Source: Pseudomonas parasichuanensis
GTDB taxonomy: Bacteria > Pseudomonadota > Gammaproteobacteria > Pseudomonadales > Pseudomonadaceae
Reading direction: 5' to 3'
Length of the DNA stretch: 64,000 nt
Assembly (NCBI RefSeq): GCF_021601385.1
Contig: NZ_BQHO01000030.1
Location: forward strand, 1-64,000
The position numbers and the translations under genes were made by a program. Positions 37,319 through 46,132 of this stretch are shown piece after piece; position 1 is the stretch's first letter, and every line of letters starts with the position of its first letter. The notes beneath the pieces were generated by a model. The model was not told the origin of the DNA and ran no database searches. It saw only the letters and a list, made by a program, of their open reading frames with translations.

Positions 37319-38212
37319 ATGGCTAAAATCGGTTTCATCGGCACCGGCATCATGGGCAACCCCATGGCCCAGAACCTGCAAAAAGCAGGTCACAGCATCT
37401 TCGTTTCGACCCACCACGACGCCGCTCCGGCCAACCTGATCGCTGCCGGCGGCGTGGCCCTGGCCAACCCCAAGGAAGTGGCCCAGGAAGCTGAATTCAT
37501 CATCGTCATGGTGCCCGACACCCCGCAGGTCGAAAGCGTCCTGTTCGGTGAAAACGGCGTCGCCGAAGGCGTGGGCCCGAACAAAGTCGTGATCGACATG
37601 AGCTCGATCTCGCCGACCGCCACCAAAGCCTTCGCCGAGAAAATCAAAGCCACCGGCGCCGCCTACCTGGACGCCCCGGTGTCCGGCGGTGAAGTCGGCG
37701 CCAAGGCCGCTACCCTGAGCATCATGGTCGGCGGCTGCCCGAAAGCCTTCGAACGCGCCCTGCCGCTGTTCGAAGCCATGGGCAAGAACATCACCCGCGT
37801 CGGCGGCAACGGTGACGGCCAGACCGCCAAGGTCGCCAACCAGATCATCGTCGCCCTGAACATCCAGGCCGTTGCCGAAGCCCTGCTGTTCGCCGCCAAG
37901 AACGGCGCGGACCCAGCCAAGGTGCGTGAAGCGCTGATGGGCGGCTTCGCTTCCTCGAAGATCCTCGAAGTGCACGCCGAACGCATGATCAAAGGCACCT
38001 TCGACCCAGGCTTCCGCATCAACCTGCACCAGAAAGACCTGAACCTGGCCCTGCAAGGCGCCAAGGAACTGGGCATCAACCTGCCCAACACCTCCAATGC
38101 CCAGCAAGTGTTCAACACCTGCCAGGCCCTGGGCGGCGGCAACTGGGACCACTCGGCGCTGATCAAAGGCCTGGAGCACATGGCCAACTTCTCGATCCGC
38201 GACGACAAGTAA
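37319..38212 (+). CDS. glxR: Tartronate semialdehyde reductase
   Basis: A 297-residue beta-hydroxyacid dehydrogenase reducing 2-hydroxy-3-oxopropionate to D-glycerate with NAD(P)H. Dinucleotide motif IGFIGTGIMGNPMAQNL, substrate motif YLDAPVSGGEVGAKAATL, and catalytic lysine in NGDGQTAKVANQI. The ATG at 37319 follows ACGAGG. It lies downstream of the REP pair and is followed by another REP pair and a terminator, so ttuD may be less expressed than gcl and hyi. Confidence 0.96.
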   Translation: MAKIGFIGTGIMGNPMAQNLQKAGHSIFVSTHHDAAPANLIAAGGVALANPKEVAQEAEFIIVMVPDTPQVESVLFGENGVAEGVGPNKVVIDMSSISPTATKAFAEKIKATGAAYLDAPVSGGEVGAKAATLSIMVGGCPKAFERALPLFEAMGKNITRVGGNGDGQTAKVANQIIVALNIQAVAEALLFAAKNGADPAKVREALMGGFASSKILEVHAERMIKGTFDPGFRINLHQKDLNLALQGAKELGINLPNTSNAQQVFNTCQALGGGNWDHSALIKGLEHMANFSIRDDK

Positions 38213-38232
38213 GTAATAAGCCTTACCGGCCT

Positions 38233-38316
38233 CTTCGCGGGTAAACCCGCTCCCACAGGAATCACACCAACCTTGAAACCTGTGCTGTACCTGTGGGAGC
38301 GGGTTCACCCGCGAAG
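38233..38316. repeat. Paired REP element after glxR
   Basis: CTTCGCGGG-AAACCCGCTCCCACAGG (38233-38259) and the near-exact complement (38290-38316). Confidence 0.85.
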
Positions 38317-38373
38317 AAGCCAACACCGATGACCCTGCGACAACAGGCTCATGGGTAACCCCGAGCAACACCC

Positions 38374-38417
38374 GCCCCTGGTTCGGCCTGCACGGAGGCA
38401 GTTCCAGGGGCGTTTTT
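38374..38417 (+). terminator. Terminator inside the gcl operon, before ttuD
   Basis: GCCCCTGG (38374-38381) and CCAGGGGC (38404-38411) followed by GTTTTTG, 36 bases before the ttuD start. It should end part of the upstream transcripts; no promoter for ttuD is obvious. Confidence 0.65.
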
Positions 38418-38452
38418 GATTCTGCAGAACAACAATAATCTGGGAGCCTGCC

Positions 38453-39727
38453 ATGTCGGTCGATCCGCAAAAATTACTCCGCGAGCTGTTCGACACAGCC
38501 ATCGCCGCCGCCCACCCCCGTCAGGTCCTCGAACCCTACCTGCCCGCCGACCGTAGCGGCCGGGTCATCGTCATCGGCGCAGGCAAAGCCGCCGCCGCCA
38601 TGGCCGAAGTGGTCGAGAAAAGCTGGCAGGGCGACGTTTCCGGTCTAGTGGTCACCCGCTACGGCCATGGCGCCAACTGCCAGAAGATCGAAGTGGTCGA
38701 AGCCGCCCACCCGGTCCCCGATGCCGCCGGCCTGGCCGTGGCCAAGCGCGTGCTCGAGCTGGTCAGCGACCTCACCGAAGACGACCGCGTCATCTTCCTG
38801 CTCTCCGGCGGTGGCTCGGCCCTGCTGGCCCTGCCCGCCGAAGGCCTGACCCTGGCCGACAAGCAGCAGATCAACAAGGCGCTGCTCAAGTCCGGCGCCG
38901 CCATCGACGAGATGAACTGCGTGCGCAAGCACCTCTCGGCGATCAAGGGCGGCCGCCTGGCCAAGGCCTGCTGGCCAGCCACCGTCTACACCTATGCGAT
39001 TTCCGACGTACCGGGCGACCTGGCCACGGTCATCGCCTCCGGCCCCACCGTGGCCGACCCGAGCACCTCGGCCGATGCCCTGGCGATCCTCAAACGCTAC
39101 AACATCGAGGCACCAAAGGCCGTCATCGACTGGCTCAACAACCCGGCCTCGGAAACCGTCAAGGCCGACGACCCGGCCCTGGCGCGCAGCCACTTCCAGC
39201 TGATCGCCAAACCCCAGCAGTCGCTGGAGGCCGCTGCCGTGAAGGCCCGCCAGGCCGGCTTCAGCCCGCTGATCCTCGGCGACCTGGAAGGCGAGTCGCG
39301 GGAAGTGGCCAAGGTCCACGCCGGCATCGCCCGGCAGATCGTCCTGCATGGCCAGCCGCTGAAGGCGCCCTGCGTGATCCTCTCCGGCGGCGAGACCACC
39401 GTCACCGTGCGCGGCAACGGCCGCGGCGGGCGCAACGCCGAGTTCCTGCTCAGCCTCACCGAAAGCCTCAAGGGCCTGCCGGGTGTGTATGCCCTGGCCG
39501 GTGACACCGACGGTATCGACGGCTCGGAAGAGAACGCCGGCGCCTTCATGACCCCAGGCAGCTACGCCCGCGCCGAGGCCCTGGGCCTGTCGGCCAGCGA
39601 TGAGCTGGACAACAACAACGGCTATGGCTACTTCGCCGCCCTCGAAGCGCTGATCGTCACCGAGCCGACCCGCACCAACGTCAACGACTTCCGCGCCATC
39701 CTGATCCTCGAGACCCCGCAATCATGA
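38453..39727 (+). CDS. ttuD: Glycerate 2-kinase TtuD (annotated also as hydroxypyruvate reductase)
   Basis: A 424-residue MOFRL/GckA-family enzyme. Family knowledge supports D-glycerate 2-kinase activity despite the old name. N-terminal ATP-binding-like part with VIVIGAGKAAAAMAEV, glycine-rich VIFLLSGGGSALLALP, DVPGDLATVIASGPT, and the C-terminal MOFRL motifs GRNAEFLLSL and ALAGDTDGIDG. GGAG is seven bases before the ATG; an A-rich AACAACAATAAT (38428-38439) just upstream is a good Hfq/Crc target. Its stop overlaps the pyk start (ATGA). Confidence 0.93.
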   Translation: MSVDPQKLLRELFDTAIAAAHPRQVLEPYLPADRSGRVIVIGAGKAAAAMAEVVEKSWQGDVSGLVVTRYGHGANCQKIEVVEAAHPVPDAAGLAVAKRVLELVSDLTEDDRVIFLLSGGGSALLALPAEGLTLADKQQINKALLKSGAAIDEMNCVRKHLSAIKGGRLAKACWPATVYTYAISDVPGDLATVIASGPTVADPSTSADALAILKRYNIEAPKAVIDWLNNPASETVKADDPALARSHFQLIAKPQQSLEAAAVKARQAGFSPLILGDLEGESREVAKVHAGIARQIVLHGQPLKAPCVILSGGETTVTVRGNGRGGRNAEFLLSLTESLKGLPGVYALAGDTDGIDGSEENAGAFMTPGSYARAEALGLSASDELDNNNGYGYFAALEALIVTEPTRTNVNDFRAILILETPQS

Positions 39728-41139
39728 CGCCTGATAAAAAAGTAAAAATCCTCGCCACCCTCGGGCCTGCGATCAAAGGCATCGATGACATCCGCCAGCT
39801 GGTCGAAGCCGGGGTGAACATCTTCCGCCTCAACTTCAGCCACGGCGAACACGCCGACCACGCCCTGCGCTACCAGTGGATCCGCGAAGTCGAGCAGCAG
39901 CTCAACTACCCGCTGGGCATCCTCATGGACCTGCAGGGCCCGAAACTGCGCGTTGGCCGCTTCGCCGACGGCAAGGTGCAACTGCAGCGCGGCCAGGCCC
40001 TGCGCCTGGACCTGGACAAAACCCCGGGCGACAGCCGCCGGGTCAACCTGCCGCACCCGGAGATCATCGCCGCGCTGGAGCCCGGCATGGACCTGCTGCT
40101 CGATGACGGCAAGCTGCGCCTGCGGGTGACCGCCAAGCACAGCGATGCCATCGACACCGAAGTGCTGGCCGGCGGCGAGCTGTCCGACCGCAAGGGCGTC
40201 AACGTGCCGCAGGCGGTGCTTGACCTGTCCCCGCTCACCGAGAAAGACCGCCGCGACCTCACCTTCGGCCTGGAGCTGGGCGTGGACTGGGTGGCCCTGT
40301 CGTTCGTGCAGCGCCCGCAAGACATCGTCGAAGCGCGCCAGCTGATCGGCGACCGCGCCTACCTGATGGCCAAGATCGAGAAGCCTTCGGCGGTCGAGCA
40401 ACTGCGCGCCATCGCCGAGCTGTCCGACGCGATCATGGTCGCCCGTGGCGACCTGGGCGTGGAAGTGCCGGCCGAAAGCGTGCCGCAGATCCAGAAGCAG
40501 ATCATCAACACCTGCCGCCAGTTGGGCAAGCCGGTGGTGGTGGCCACGCAGATGCTCGAATCCATGCGCTTCTCCCCTGCCCCGACCCGCGCCGAAGTCA
40601 CCGACGTGGCCAACGCCGTGGCCGAGGGTGCCGATGCGGTGATGCTGTCGGCCGAGACCGCCTCGGGTGACTACCCACTGGAAGCGGTGCAGATGATGAG
40701 CAAGATCATCCGCCAGGTGGAAAACGGCCCGGACTACCAGGCCCAGCTCGATGTGGGCCGGCCCAAGGCCGAGGCCACCGTATCGGACGCCATCAGCTGC
40801 GCGATCCGCCGCATCAGCGGCATCCTGCCGGTGGCGGTACTGGTCAACTACAGCGAGTCGGGCAACTCCACCCTTCGCGCCGCCCGCGAGCGGCCACGGG
40901 CGCCGATCCTCAACCTGACGCCGAACCTCAACACCGCGCGGCGCCTTAGCGTGGCCTGGGGTGTGCACTCGGTGGTCAACGACCGCCTGCGCCAGGTCGA
41001 CGAGGTGGTCTCCACCGCGTTGGAAATTGCCCAGGCACAAGGCATGGCCAGCCGCGGCGACACGCTGCTGATCACCGCCGGTGTGCCTTTCGGCAAGCCA
41101 GGTTCGACTAATACGCTGCGGATCGAGACCTTGGTCTGA
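39724..41139 (+). CDS. pykF: Pyruvate kinase
   Basis: A 471-residue pyruvate kinase converting phosphoenolpyruvate to pyruvate. Motifs: KILATLGPAIKGIDDIRQL, NIFRLNFSHGEHADH, the active-site signature LMAKIEKPSAVEQLRAI, IMVARGDLGVEVP and ADAVMLSAETASGDYP. Translationally coupled to ttuD (ATGA), so it serves as the last step of the glyoxylate-to-pyruvate route, in addition to another pyruvate kinase expected elsewhere in the genome. A weak terminator and a REP pair follow. Confidence 0.96.
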   Translation: MTPDKKVKILATLGPAIKGIDDIRQLVEAGVNIFRLNFSHGEHADHALRYQWIREVEQQLNYPLGILMDLQGPKLRVGRFADGKVQLQRGQALRLDLDKTPGDSRRVNLPHPEIIAALEPGMDLLLDDGKLRLRVTAKHSDAIDTEVLAGGELSDRKGVNVPQAVLDLSPLTEKDRRDLTFGLELGVDWVALSFVQRPQDIVEARQLIGDRAYLMAKIEKPSAVEQLRAIAELSDAIMVARGDLGVEVPAESVPQIQKQIINTCRQLGKPVVVATQMLESMRFSPAPTRAEVTDVANAVAEGADAVMLSAETASGDYPLEAVQMMSKIIRQVENGPDYQAQLDVGRPKAEATVSDAISCAIRRISGILPVAVLVNYSESGNSTLRAARERPRAPILNLTPNLNTARRLSVAWGVHSVVNDRLRQVDEVVSTALEIAQAQGMASRGDTLLITAGVPFGKPGSTNTLRIETLV

Positions 41140-41148
41140 CGATCGCCG

Positions 41149-41168
41149 GGGGCGTGTTGCGCCCCTTT
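41149..41168 (+). terminator. Weak terminator after pyruvate kinase
   Basis: GGGGCG-TGTTG-CGCCCC followed by TTT, ten bases after the stop. Confidence 0.5.
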
Positions 41169-41229
41169 CGCCGGCAAGCCGGCTCCCACAGAGGATTGCG
41201 CAATACCTGTGGGAGCTGGCTTGCCAGCG
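41169..41229. repeat. Paired REP element
   Basis: CGCCGGCAAGCCGGCTCCCACAG (in the REP pattern) at 41169-41191, faced by its near-complement at 41207-41229. Confidence 0.85.
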
Positions 41230-41320
41230 ATTGGAGGGCAAAGCCCTCCCCATACATCGATATGCGGAAAACCGAGGCCCAAAGAGGCCCACCGCTGACC
41301 ACTCACCTTACTGACTGCCC

Positions 41321-42196
41321 ATGTACACCAAAAATTTCGTCAACCCGTGCCCCGACTGGGCCACGGCTTTGCTCAACGGCTTCAGCCAGGTGCTGCTGCT
41401 GCGCAACCCCCTGTGCGGCCTATGCTGCCTGCTGGCCATCCTGCTGACCGCCCCGTCGCTGGTCGGCGGCGCCCTGCTCGGCGCCCTCGCCGGCCTGCTC
41501 ACCGCCCAACGCCGTGGCTATGACCGCGCCGACCGACAGGCCGGGCTGTACTGCTACAACGGCGTATTGATCGGCATCCTGATCAGCGCCGTACTGCCCT
41601 GGTCGGCCATCCTGCCGCCACTGATCATCGCCGCCGGTGGGCTGTCGAGCATGCTCACCCATCAGTGGCGCAAGCGCGGGGGCAAATTGCTGGTGGCTTA
41701 CACCGCCCCCTTCGTATTGCTCGGCTGGGCCGCCCTGCTGCTGGCTGAACCCACTGCCAACAGCTACGTCGAGGCCGACCCGCTGTACGCCATGCTGCGC
41801 GGCCTCGGGCAGATCTTCCTGCTCGACAAGCCGATGGCCGGGTTGCTGATCGTTATCGGGATGTATTTTGCCAACCCCTATGCGGCCACCTGGGCGGTGA
41901 TCGGTTCGGCCATCGGTGGCGGCGTCGCGCTGTTGGCTGGCGAGGCGCAAGGGGCCTGGCTGGGCCTCTACGGTTTCAACGCAGCGCTGGCTGCGCTGGC
42001 CTTCAGCCGCCAGGGCGAGAGGCCCTGGGTGACGCTGCTGGCCATTGCTTTGGCACTGTTGCTGCAACCGCTGTTCAACCTGCTGCCAATCGCCGGGCTG
42101 ACCGCGCCGTTTGTGGTCGCCTGCTGGCTGATGCACGTGGGTAGTCATCTCGCGCAGCTCAACCAGCGCCGCGGTGCACCGCGCTTGCACAGCTGA
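41321..42196 (+). CDS. Urea transporter (UT family)
   Basis: A 291-residue membrane protein of the UT/Yut urea-channel family, about ten helices. It shows the internal repeat of the fold: LRNPLCGLCCLLAILL in the first half and LLDKPMAGLLIVIGMY in the second, plus YCYNGVLIGILIS and GLYGFNAALAALAF, the paired pore motifs. Placed after the glyoxylate operon, it fits urea released by ureidoglycolate lyase, either for uptake from outside or for export of surplus. No urease gene is in the window. Confidence 0.9.
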   Translation: MYTKNFVNPCPDWATALLNGFSQVLLLRNPLCGLCCLLAILLTAPSLVGGALLGALAGLLTAQRRGYDRADRQAGLYCYNGVLIGILISAVLPWSAILPPLIIAAGGLSSMLTHQWRKRGGKLLVAYTAPFVLLGWAALLLAEPTANSYVEADPLYAMLRGLGQIFLLDKPMAGLLIVIGMYFANPYAATWAVIGSAIGGGVALLAGEAQGAWLGLYGFNAALAALAFSRQGERPWVTLLAIALALLLQPLFNLLPIAGLTAPFVVACWLMHVGSHLAQLNQRRGAPRLHS

Positions 42197-42241
42197 AACC
42201 CAGCCCCTAGGCTCTGCCCATTCGCACAAGGGAACGAGCCC

Positions 42242-43063
42242 ATGGACAACCCCACGAGTCTGCGCGAGCGGCTCTACGTCATCGTCTTCCAGACCGACAC
42301 CGTCGCCGGCCGGCGCTTCGACAAGCTACTGCTGCTGATCATCCTCGCCAGCCTGATCACGGTGATCCTCGACAGCATCGACGAGGTGCACCAGAACTAC
42401 GCGGGGCTGCTGGCACTGATCGAATGGGGCTTCACCGCGATCTTCCTCGCCGAGTACCTGACCCGCCTGTACTGCTCGCCCAAGCCGCTGCGCTACGCCT
42501 TCAGCTTCTATGGGCTGGTGGACCTGCTGGCGATCGTGCCGGGGATCATCGCCCTGTACTACAGCGACGCCCAGTACCTGCTGATCATCCGCGTGGTACG
42601 TATGCTGCGGATCTTCCGCGTGCTCAAGCTCAGCCCGTACCTCAAGCAGGCCCACTACCTGTTGGCCGCTCTGCACGGCAGCAAACAGAAGATCATCGTA
42701 TTCCTGGTTACTGTGTCGACCCTGGTCACCGTGTTCGGCACCTTGATGTACGTGATCGAAGGCCCCGAGCATGGCTTCACCAGCATCCCCAAGGGCATCT
42801 ACTGGGCCATCGTCACCCTCACCACCGTGGGCTTCGGCGATATCGTGCCCAAGACCCCGCTGGGGCAGGTGCTGTCGTCGCTGGTGATGATCACCGGTTA
42901 CTCGATCATCGCCGTGCCCACCGGCATCTTCACCGCCGAGCTGGCCAATGCCATGCGCGGCGAGCAGTTGCAGCATGACTGCCCGACCTGCGCCAAGAAG
43001 AGCCATGAGCATGGTGCGGCGTTCTGTTCGCGGTGTGGGAATGCGTTGTTTACCAAACAATGA
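42242..43063 (+). CDS. Voltage-gated potassium channel with C-terminal zinc ribbon
   Basis: A 273-residue six-helix cation channel. S4-like charged helix RVVRMLRIFRVLKLSPYLK, pore helix and selectivity filter TLTTVGFGDIVPKTPLG, then S6. After S6 the cytoplasmic tail carries two CxxC pairs, CPTCAKKSHEHGAAFCSRCG, a zinc-ribbon-like unit unusual for classical KvAP-type channels. It begins 45 bases after the urea transporter and may share its transcript, though no functional tie is obvious. Confidence 0.9.
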   Translation: MDNPTSLRERLYVIVFQTDTVAGRRFDKLLLLIILASLITVILDSIDEVHQNYAGLLALIEWGFTAIFLAEYLTRLYCSPKPLRYAFSFYGLVDLLAIVPGIIALYYSDAQYLLIIRVVRMLRIFRVLKLSPYLKQAHYLLAALHGSKQKIIVFLVTVSTLVTVFGTLMYVIEGPEHGFTSIPKGIYWAIVTLTTVGFGDIVPKTPLGQVLSSLVMITGYSIIAVPTGIFTAELANAMRGEQLQHDCPTCAKKSHEHGAAFCSRCGNALFTKQ

Positions 43064-43076
43064 TGTTTGCAGGCCC

Positions 43077-43153
43077 GGCCTCATCGCCGGCAAGCCGGCT
43101 CCCACAAGGGTGAGCGCCAACACTGTGGGAGCCGGCTTGCCGGCGATGAGGCC
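43077..43153. repeat. Paired REP element, 30-bp perfect arms
   Basis: Positions 43077-43106 and 43124-43153 are exact complements containing GCCGGCAAGCCGGCTCCCACA. Lies after the channel gene. Confidence 0.9.
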
Positions 43154-43190
43154 GGTGCCGACAACGACATAACCAAAGTCCTTTTTGTTC

Positions 43191-43220
43191 TTTAACCCTC
43201 GCAGAACCACCCGCTATAGT
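43191..43220 (+). promoter_or_regulatory. Sigma-70-like promoter of sbp
   Basis: TTTAAC, 18 bases, TATAGT (5 of 6 in the -10). A/T-rich sequence upstream (AACCAAAGTCCTTTTTGTTC) would suit a CysB-type activator. Confidence 0.5.
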
Positions 43221-43263
43221 CGCAGGCACTCTGCCTACACCCTTTCAATAACAAGGACGCAAC

Positions 43264-44262
43264 GTGAAAAAACTCTTCAGCGCCTCGCTGCTCGCCGCAG
43301 GCCTGGCCCTGGGCAACCTCGCCCAGGCCGCCCCGACCCTGCTCAACGTTTCCTATGACGTGATGCGCGACTTCTACAAGGACTACAACCCAGCCTTCCA
43401 GAAGCACTGGGAAGCCGAACACAACGAGAAGGTCAACCTGCAGATGTCCTTCGGCGGCTCGAGCAAGCAGGCTCGTGCAGTGATCGATGGCCTGCCGGCC
43501 GATGTCATCACCATGAACATGGCCACCGACATCAACGCCCTGGCCGACAATGGCAAGCTGGTGCCGGACAACTGGGTGACTCGCCTGCCGAACAACAGCG
43601 CGCCGTTCACCTCGGCCACCGTGTTCATCGTGCGCAAGGGCAACCCGAAAGCGCTGAAAGACTGGCCCGACCTGCTCAAGGACGGCGTTCAGGTGATCGT
43701 GCCCAACCCTAAAACCTCGGGTAACGGCCGCTACACCTACCTCTCGGCCTGGGGCTACGTGCTCAAGCAGGGCGGTGACGAGAGCAAGGCCCGCGACTTC
43801 GTCGGCAAGCTGTTCAAGCAGGCGCCGGTGCTCGATACCGGTGGCCGCGCCGCCACCACCACCTTCATGACCAACCAGATTGGCGACGTGCTGGTGACCT
43901 TCGAGAACGAAGCGGAAATGATCGCCCGCGAGTTCGGCCGCGATCAGTTCGAAGTGGTCTACCCAAGCGTGTCGGCCGAAGCCGAGCCGCCGGTGAGCCT
44001 GGTCGACAAGGTGGTGGCCAAGAAAGGCACCCAGGCCGTGGCCGAGGAATACCTGAAGTACCTGTGGTCGCCCGAAGCCCAGGAAATCGCCGCCAACAAC
44101 TACCTGCGCCCGCGTGACGCCGCGGTACTGGCCAAGTACACCGACCGCTTCCCGAAAGTCGAGTTTCTGTCTGTAGAGAAGACCTTCGGTGACTGGCGCA
44201 CCGTGCAGAAGACCCACTTCAACGACGGTGGTGTGTTCGACCAGATCTACACCAACAAGTAA
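43264..44262 (+). CDS. sbp: Periplasmic sulfate-binding protein
   Basis: A 332-residue ABC-type solute-binding protein for sulfate/thiosulfate. The signal peptide ends AQAAPTLLNVSYD. Family pieces: LQMSFGGSSKQARAVIDGL (anion site), PNPKTSGNGRYTYLSAWGY (signature 2), and TEEYLKYLWSPEAQEIAA-like C-terminus. The start is GTG at 43264 with AAGGA upstream. The cysTWA transporter genes are not adjacent, so this is a detached binding protein as often found in Pseudomonas. Confidence 0.95.
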   Translation: MKKLFSASLLAAGLALGNLAQAAPTLLNVSYDVMRDFYKDYNPAFQKHWEAEHNEKVNLQMSFGGSSKQARAVIDGLPADVITMNMATDINALADNGKLVPDNWVTRLPNNSAPFTSATVFIVRKGNPKALKDWPDLLKDGVQVIVPNPKTSGNGRYTYLSAWGYVLKQGGDESKARDFVGKLFKQAPVLDTGGRAATTTFMTNQIGDVLVTFENEAEMIAREFGRDQFEVVYPSVSAEAEPPVSLVDKVVAKKGTQAVAEEYLKYLWSPEAQEIAANNYLRPRDAAVLAKYTDRFPKVEFLSVEKTFGDWRTVQKTHFNDGGVFDQIYTNK

Positions 44263-44288
44263 GTAGTCGCCTGTGCTGGCCTCTTCGC

Positions 44289-44359
44289 GGGCAAGCCCGC
44301 TCCCACAGGTATGGCGCTGTTCTCGATGACAGCGCCGTACCTGTGGGAGCGGGCCTGCC
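44289..44359. repeat. Paired REP element after sbp
   Basis: GGGCAAGCCCGCTCCCACAGGT followed by GGCGCTGT, faced by the complement across an 8-base loop; the arms reach about 30 bases with few mismatches. Between the converging sbp and methyltransferase genes. Confidence 0.85.
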
Positions 44360-44385
44360 AGCGATGACGCCAGCCGGGGGCAACA

Positions 44386-45312
44386 TCAACCCTGGCGGAA
44401 CACCAATGCCTTCAAGCCCCCTTCCGGGTCCGCATCCGGAAACTCCGGCGGGTTTTCCAACCGCTCGACAAACTCAAGCCCCGGCGCATGCTCGGCCATG
44501 CCGTCAATCAGGAACTGCGACTCGATTCCCGGGTCGTTGACACAGGCCAGCACGGTCCCACCCTCGTTCAACAGCTCCGGCAACCGCCGCAGAATCTTCC
44601 CGTAGTCCTGGGTCAGCACAAAGCTGCCACGCTGGAAGGTCGGCGGGTCGATGATGATCAGGTCGTACGGCCCGTACTTGCGCACCTTGCCCCACGACTT
44701 GAACAGCTCATGCCCCAGGTAGGCGACGCGCGACGCGTCGTGGCCGTTGAGCCGGTGGTTGTCACGGCCACGGGACAGCGCGGACTTGGCCATGTCCAGG
44801 TTGACCACCTGCTCGGCGCCCCCGGCAACCGCCGCCACCGAAAAGCCGCAGGTATAGGCGAACAGGTTGAGCACCCGCTTGCCTGCCGCCTGCTCGCGCA
44901 CCCAGCGCCGGCCGTAGCGCATGTCGAGGAACAGGCCATTGTTCTGCCGCACGCCCAGGTCGAGCAGGTACTTCAGGCCATCCTCGACCACTTCGCGCTG
45001 CAGGCAGGGCTCACCCAGCAACCACTGGCCAGGGCTGTCGGGCAAGTAGCGGTGCTGTAGCAAGATGGCCTGGCCGGTCCATTGCGGGCGCTGTGCCAGG
45101 GTTTGCAACATCGCTTCAAGCTCAGCCAGCTGGCCCTCGGGCGGTTCGCGGAACAGCGCTACCAGCAGCACCCCGTCAAGCCAGTCGACGGTGATCTGCT
45201 CCAGGCCCGGCCAGCAACGGCCACGGCCATGGAACAGGCGGCGGGTTTCGGCGGGGGCGGGATCGAGGGCGGCGAGCAGGTGCTGCTCGAGGGTGGCGAT
45301 GGCTGGGCTCAT
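44386..45312 (-). CDS. SAM-dependent methyltransferase, RlmI/RlmK-like
   Basis: A 308-residue class I methyltransferase of the rRNA large-subunit type (Methyltrans_SAM). SAM motif KRVLNLFAYTCGFSVAAVAGGA, acidic VNLDMAKSALS, and the catalytic-loop DLIIIDPPTFQRG. FLDMRYGRRWVREQ is the usual lead-in. It lacks the PUA domain of E. coli RlmI and is shorter, so the target (probably rRNA cytosine C5) is inferred from the family only. Single gene on the minus strand. Confidence 0.85.
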   Translation of the reverse strand: MSPAIATLEQHLLAALDPAPAETRRLFHGRGRCWPGLEQITVDWLDGVLLVALFREPPEGQLAELEAMLQTLAQRPQWTGQAILLQHRYLPDSPGQWLLGEPCLQREVVEDGLKYLLDLGVRQNNGLFLDMRYGRRWVREQAAGKRVLNLFAYTCGFSVAAVAGGAEQVVNLDMAKSALSRGRDNHRLNGHDASRVAYLGHELFKSWGKVRKYGPYDLIIIDPPTFQRGSFVLTQDYGKILRRLPELLNEGGTVLACVNDPGIESQFLIDGMAEHAPGLEFVERLENPPEFPDADPEGGLKALVFRQG

Positions 45313-45472
45313 GTCGGTCTTGATCGGGCAAAAGCGCCATTCTACCCGCTCAGCCGCGGCTCATGCCGCCATCGATGAAAGGGATGCGTGGGTTGCCCGC
45401 ATTTTTGTCGCTTTTTCGCCCGTGCAGTGCCGGGGATAGTGCGGCCACCCCCACTGAATACGGACCACTGCC

Positions 45473-46132
45473 ATGCCACCGCTCAAGATCGAATTCTTCC
45501 ATGACGTCGTCTGCGCCTGGTGCTTCGTCCTCGCCCCGCGCCTGAAGCAACTGCAAGAGGAACTGGACCTGGATATCCAGCACCGCAGCTTCATCCTCCA
45601 GGCCAGCCGCGCGGCAATGATCGAGCGCTTCGGCTCGATGCCCGAAGCCAAGCACACCATCCTCGGCCACTGGCAGTCATGCGCCCATGCCGAGGACGTC
45701 AAGCGCATCAATATCGAAGGCATGCGTCAGCAGGGCTTCGAATACCCTACCGGCCTGCTTGCCGGCCTGGCCTGCCAGGCTGCCAAGGCGCTGGAAGGCA
45801 ACCCCGGCCACGAGCGCCTGTTCGACCGCCTGCAGGAGGCCCACCTGGTGCACAACCGTAACATCGGTGACCAGGCCACGGTGCTGGCCGTGGCGGCCGA
45901 AGCCGGTCTCGAGCCCGAGGCATTCGCCGCCGCCCTGCAACAACAAGCGCCGCAACTGCTCGAAGAGGACCTGGTGCTGGGCCGGCGCCTGAACGTCAGC
46001 TCGGTGCCCAGCCTGTTGATCGATGGCCGCTTCCTGATCTGCGGCGCCCTGACCTTCGAGCAACTGCGCCGGACCATCACCCTGGCCCGGGCCGACCAGA
46101 GCGCTCACACCGAGGTGCAGTCCACCCCGTGA
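45473..46132 (+). CDS. DsbA/FrnE-type thioredoxin-fold oxidoreductase
   Basis: A 219-residue DSBA-domain protein without signal peptide, so cytoplasmic, like FrnE or 2-hydroxychromene-2-carboxylate isomerases. The N-terminal active site is CAWC in FHDVVCAWCFVLAPRLK; cis-proline region SVPSLLIDGRFLICGA. The CxxC pair favours a redox role over isomerase activity. Its 3' end overlaps the convergent LysR gene by 28 bases. Confidence 0.85.
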   Translation: MPPLKIEFFHDVVCAWCFVLAPRLKQLQEELDLDIQHRSFILQASRAAMIERFGSMPEAKHTILGHWQSCAHAEDVKRINIEGMRQQGFEYPTGLLAGLACQAAKALEGNPGHERLFDRLQEAHLVHNRNIGDQATVLAVAAEAGLEPEAFAAALQQQAPQLLEEDLVLGRRLNVSSVPSLLIDGRFLICGALTFEQLRRTITLARADQSAHTEVQSTP

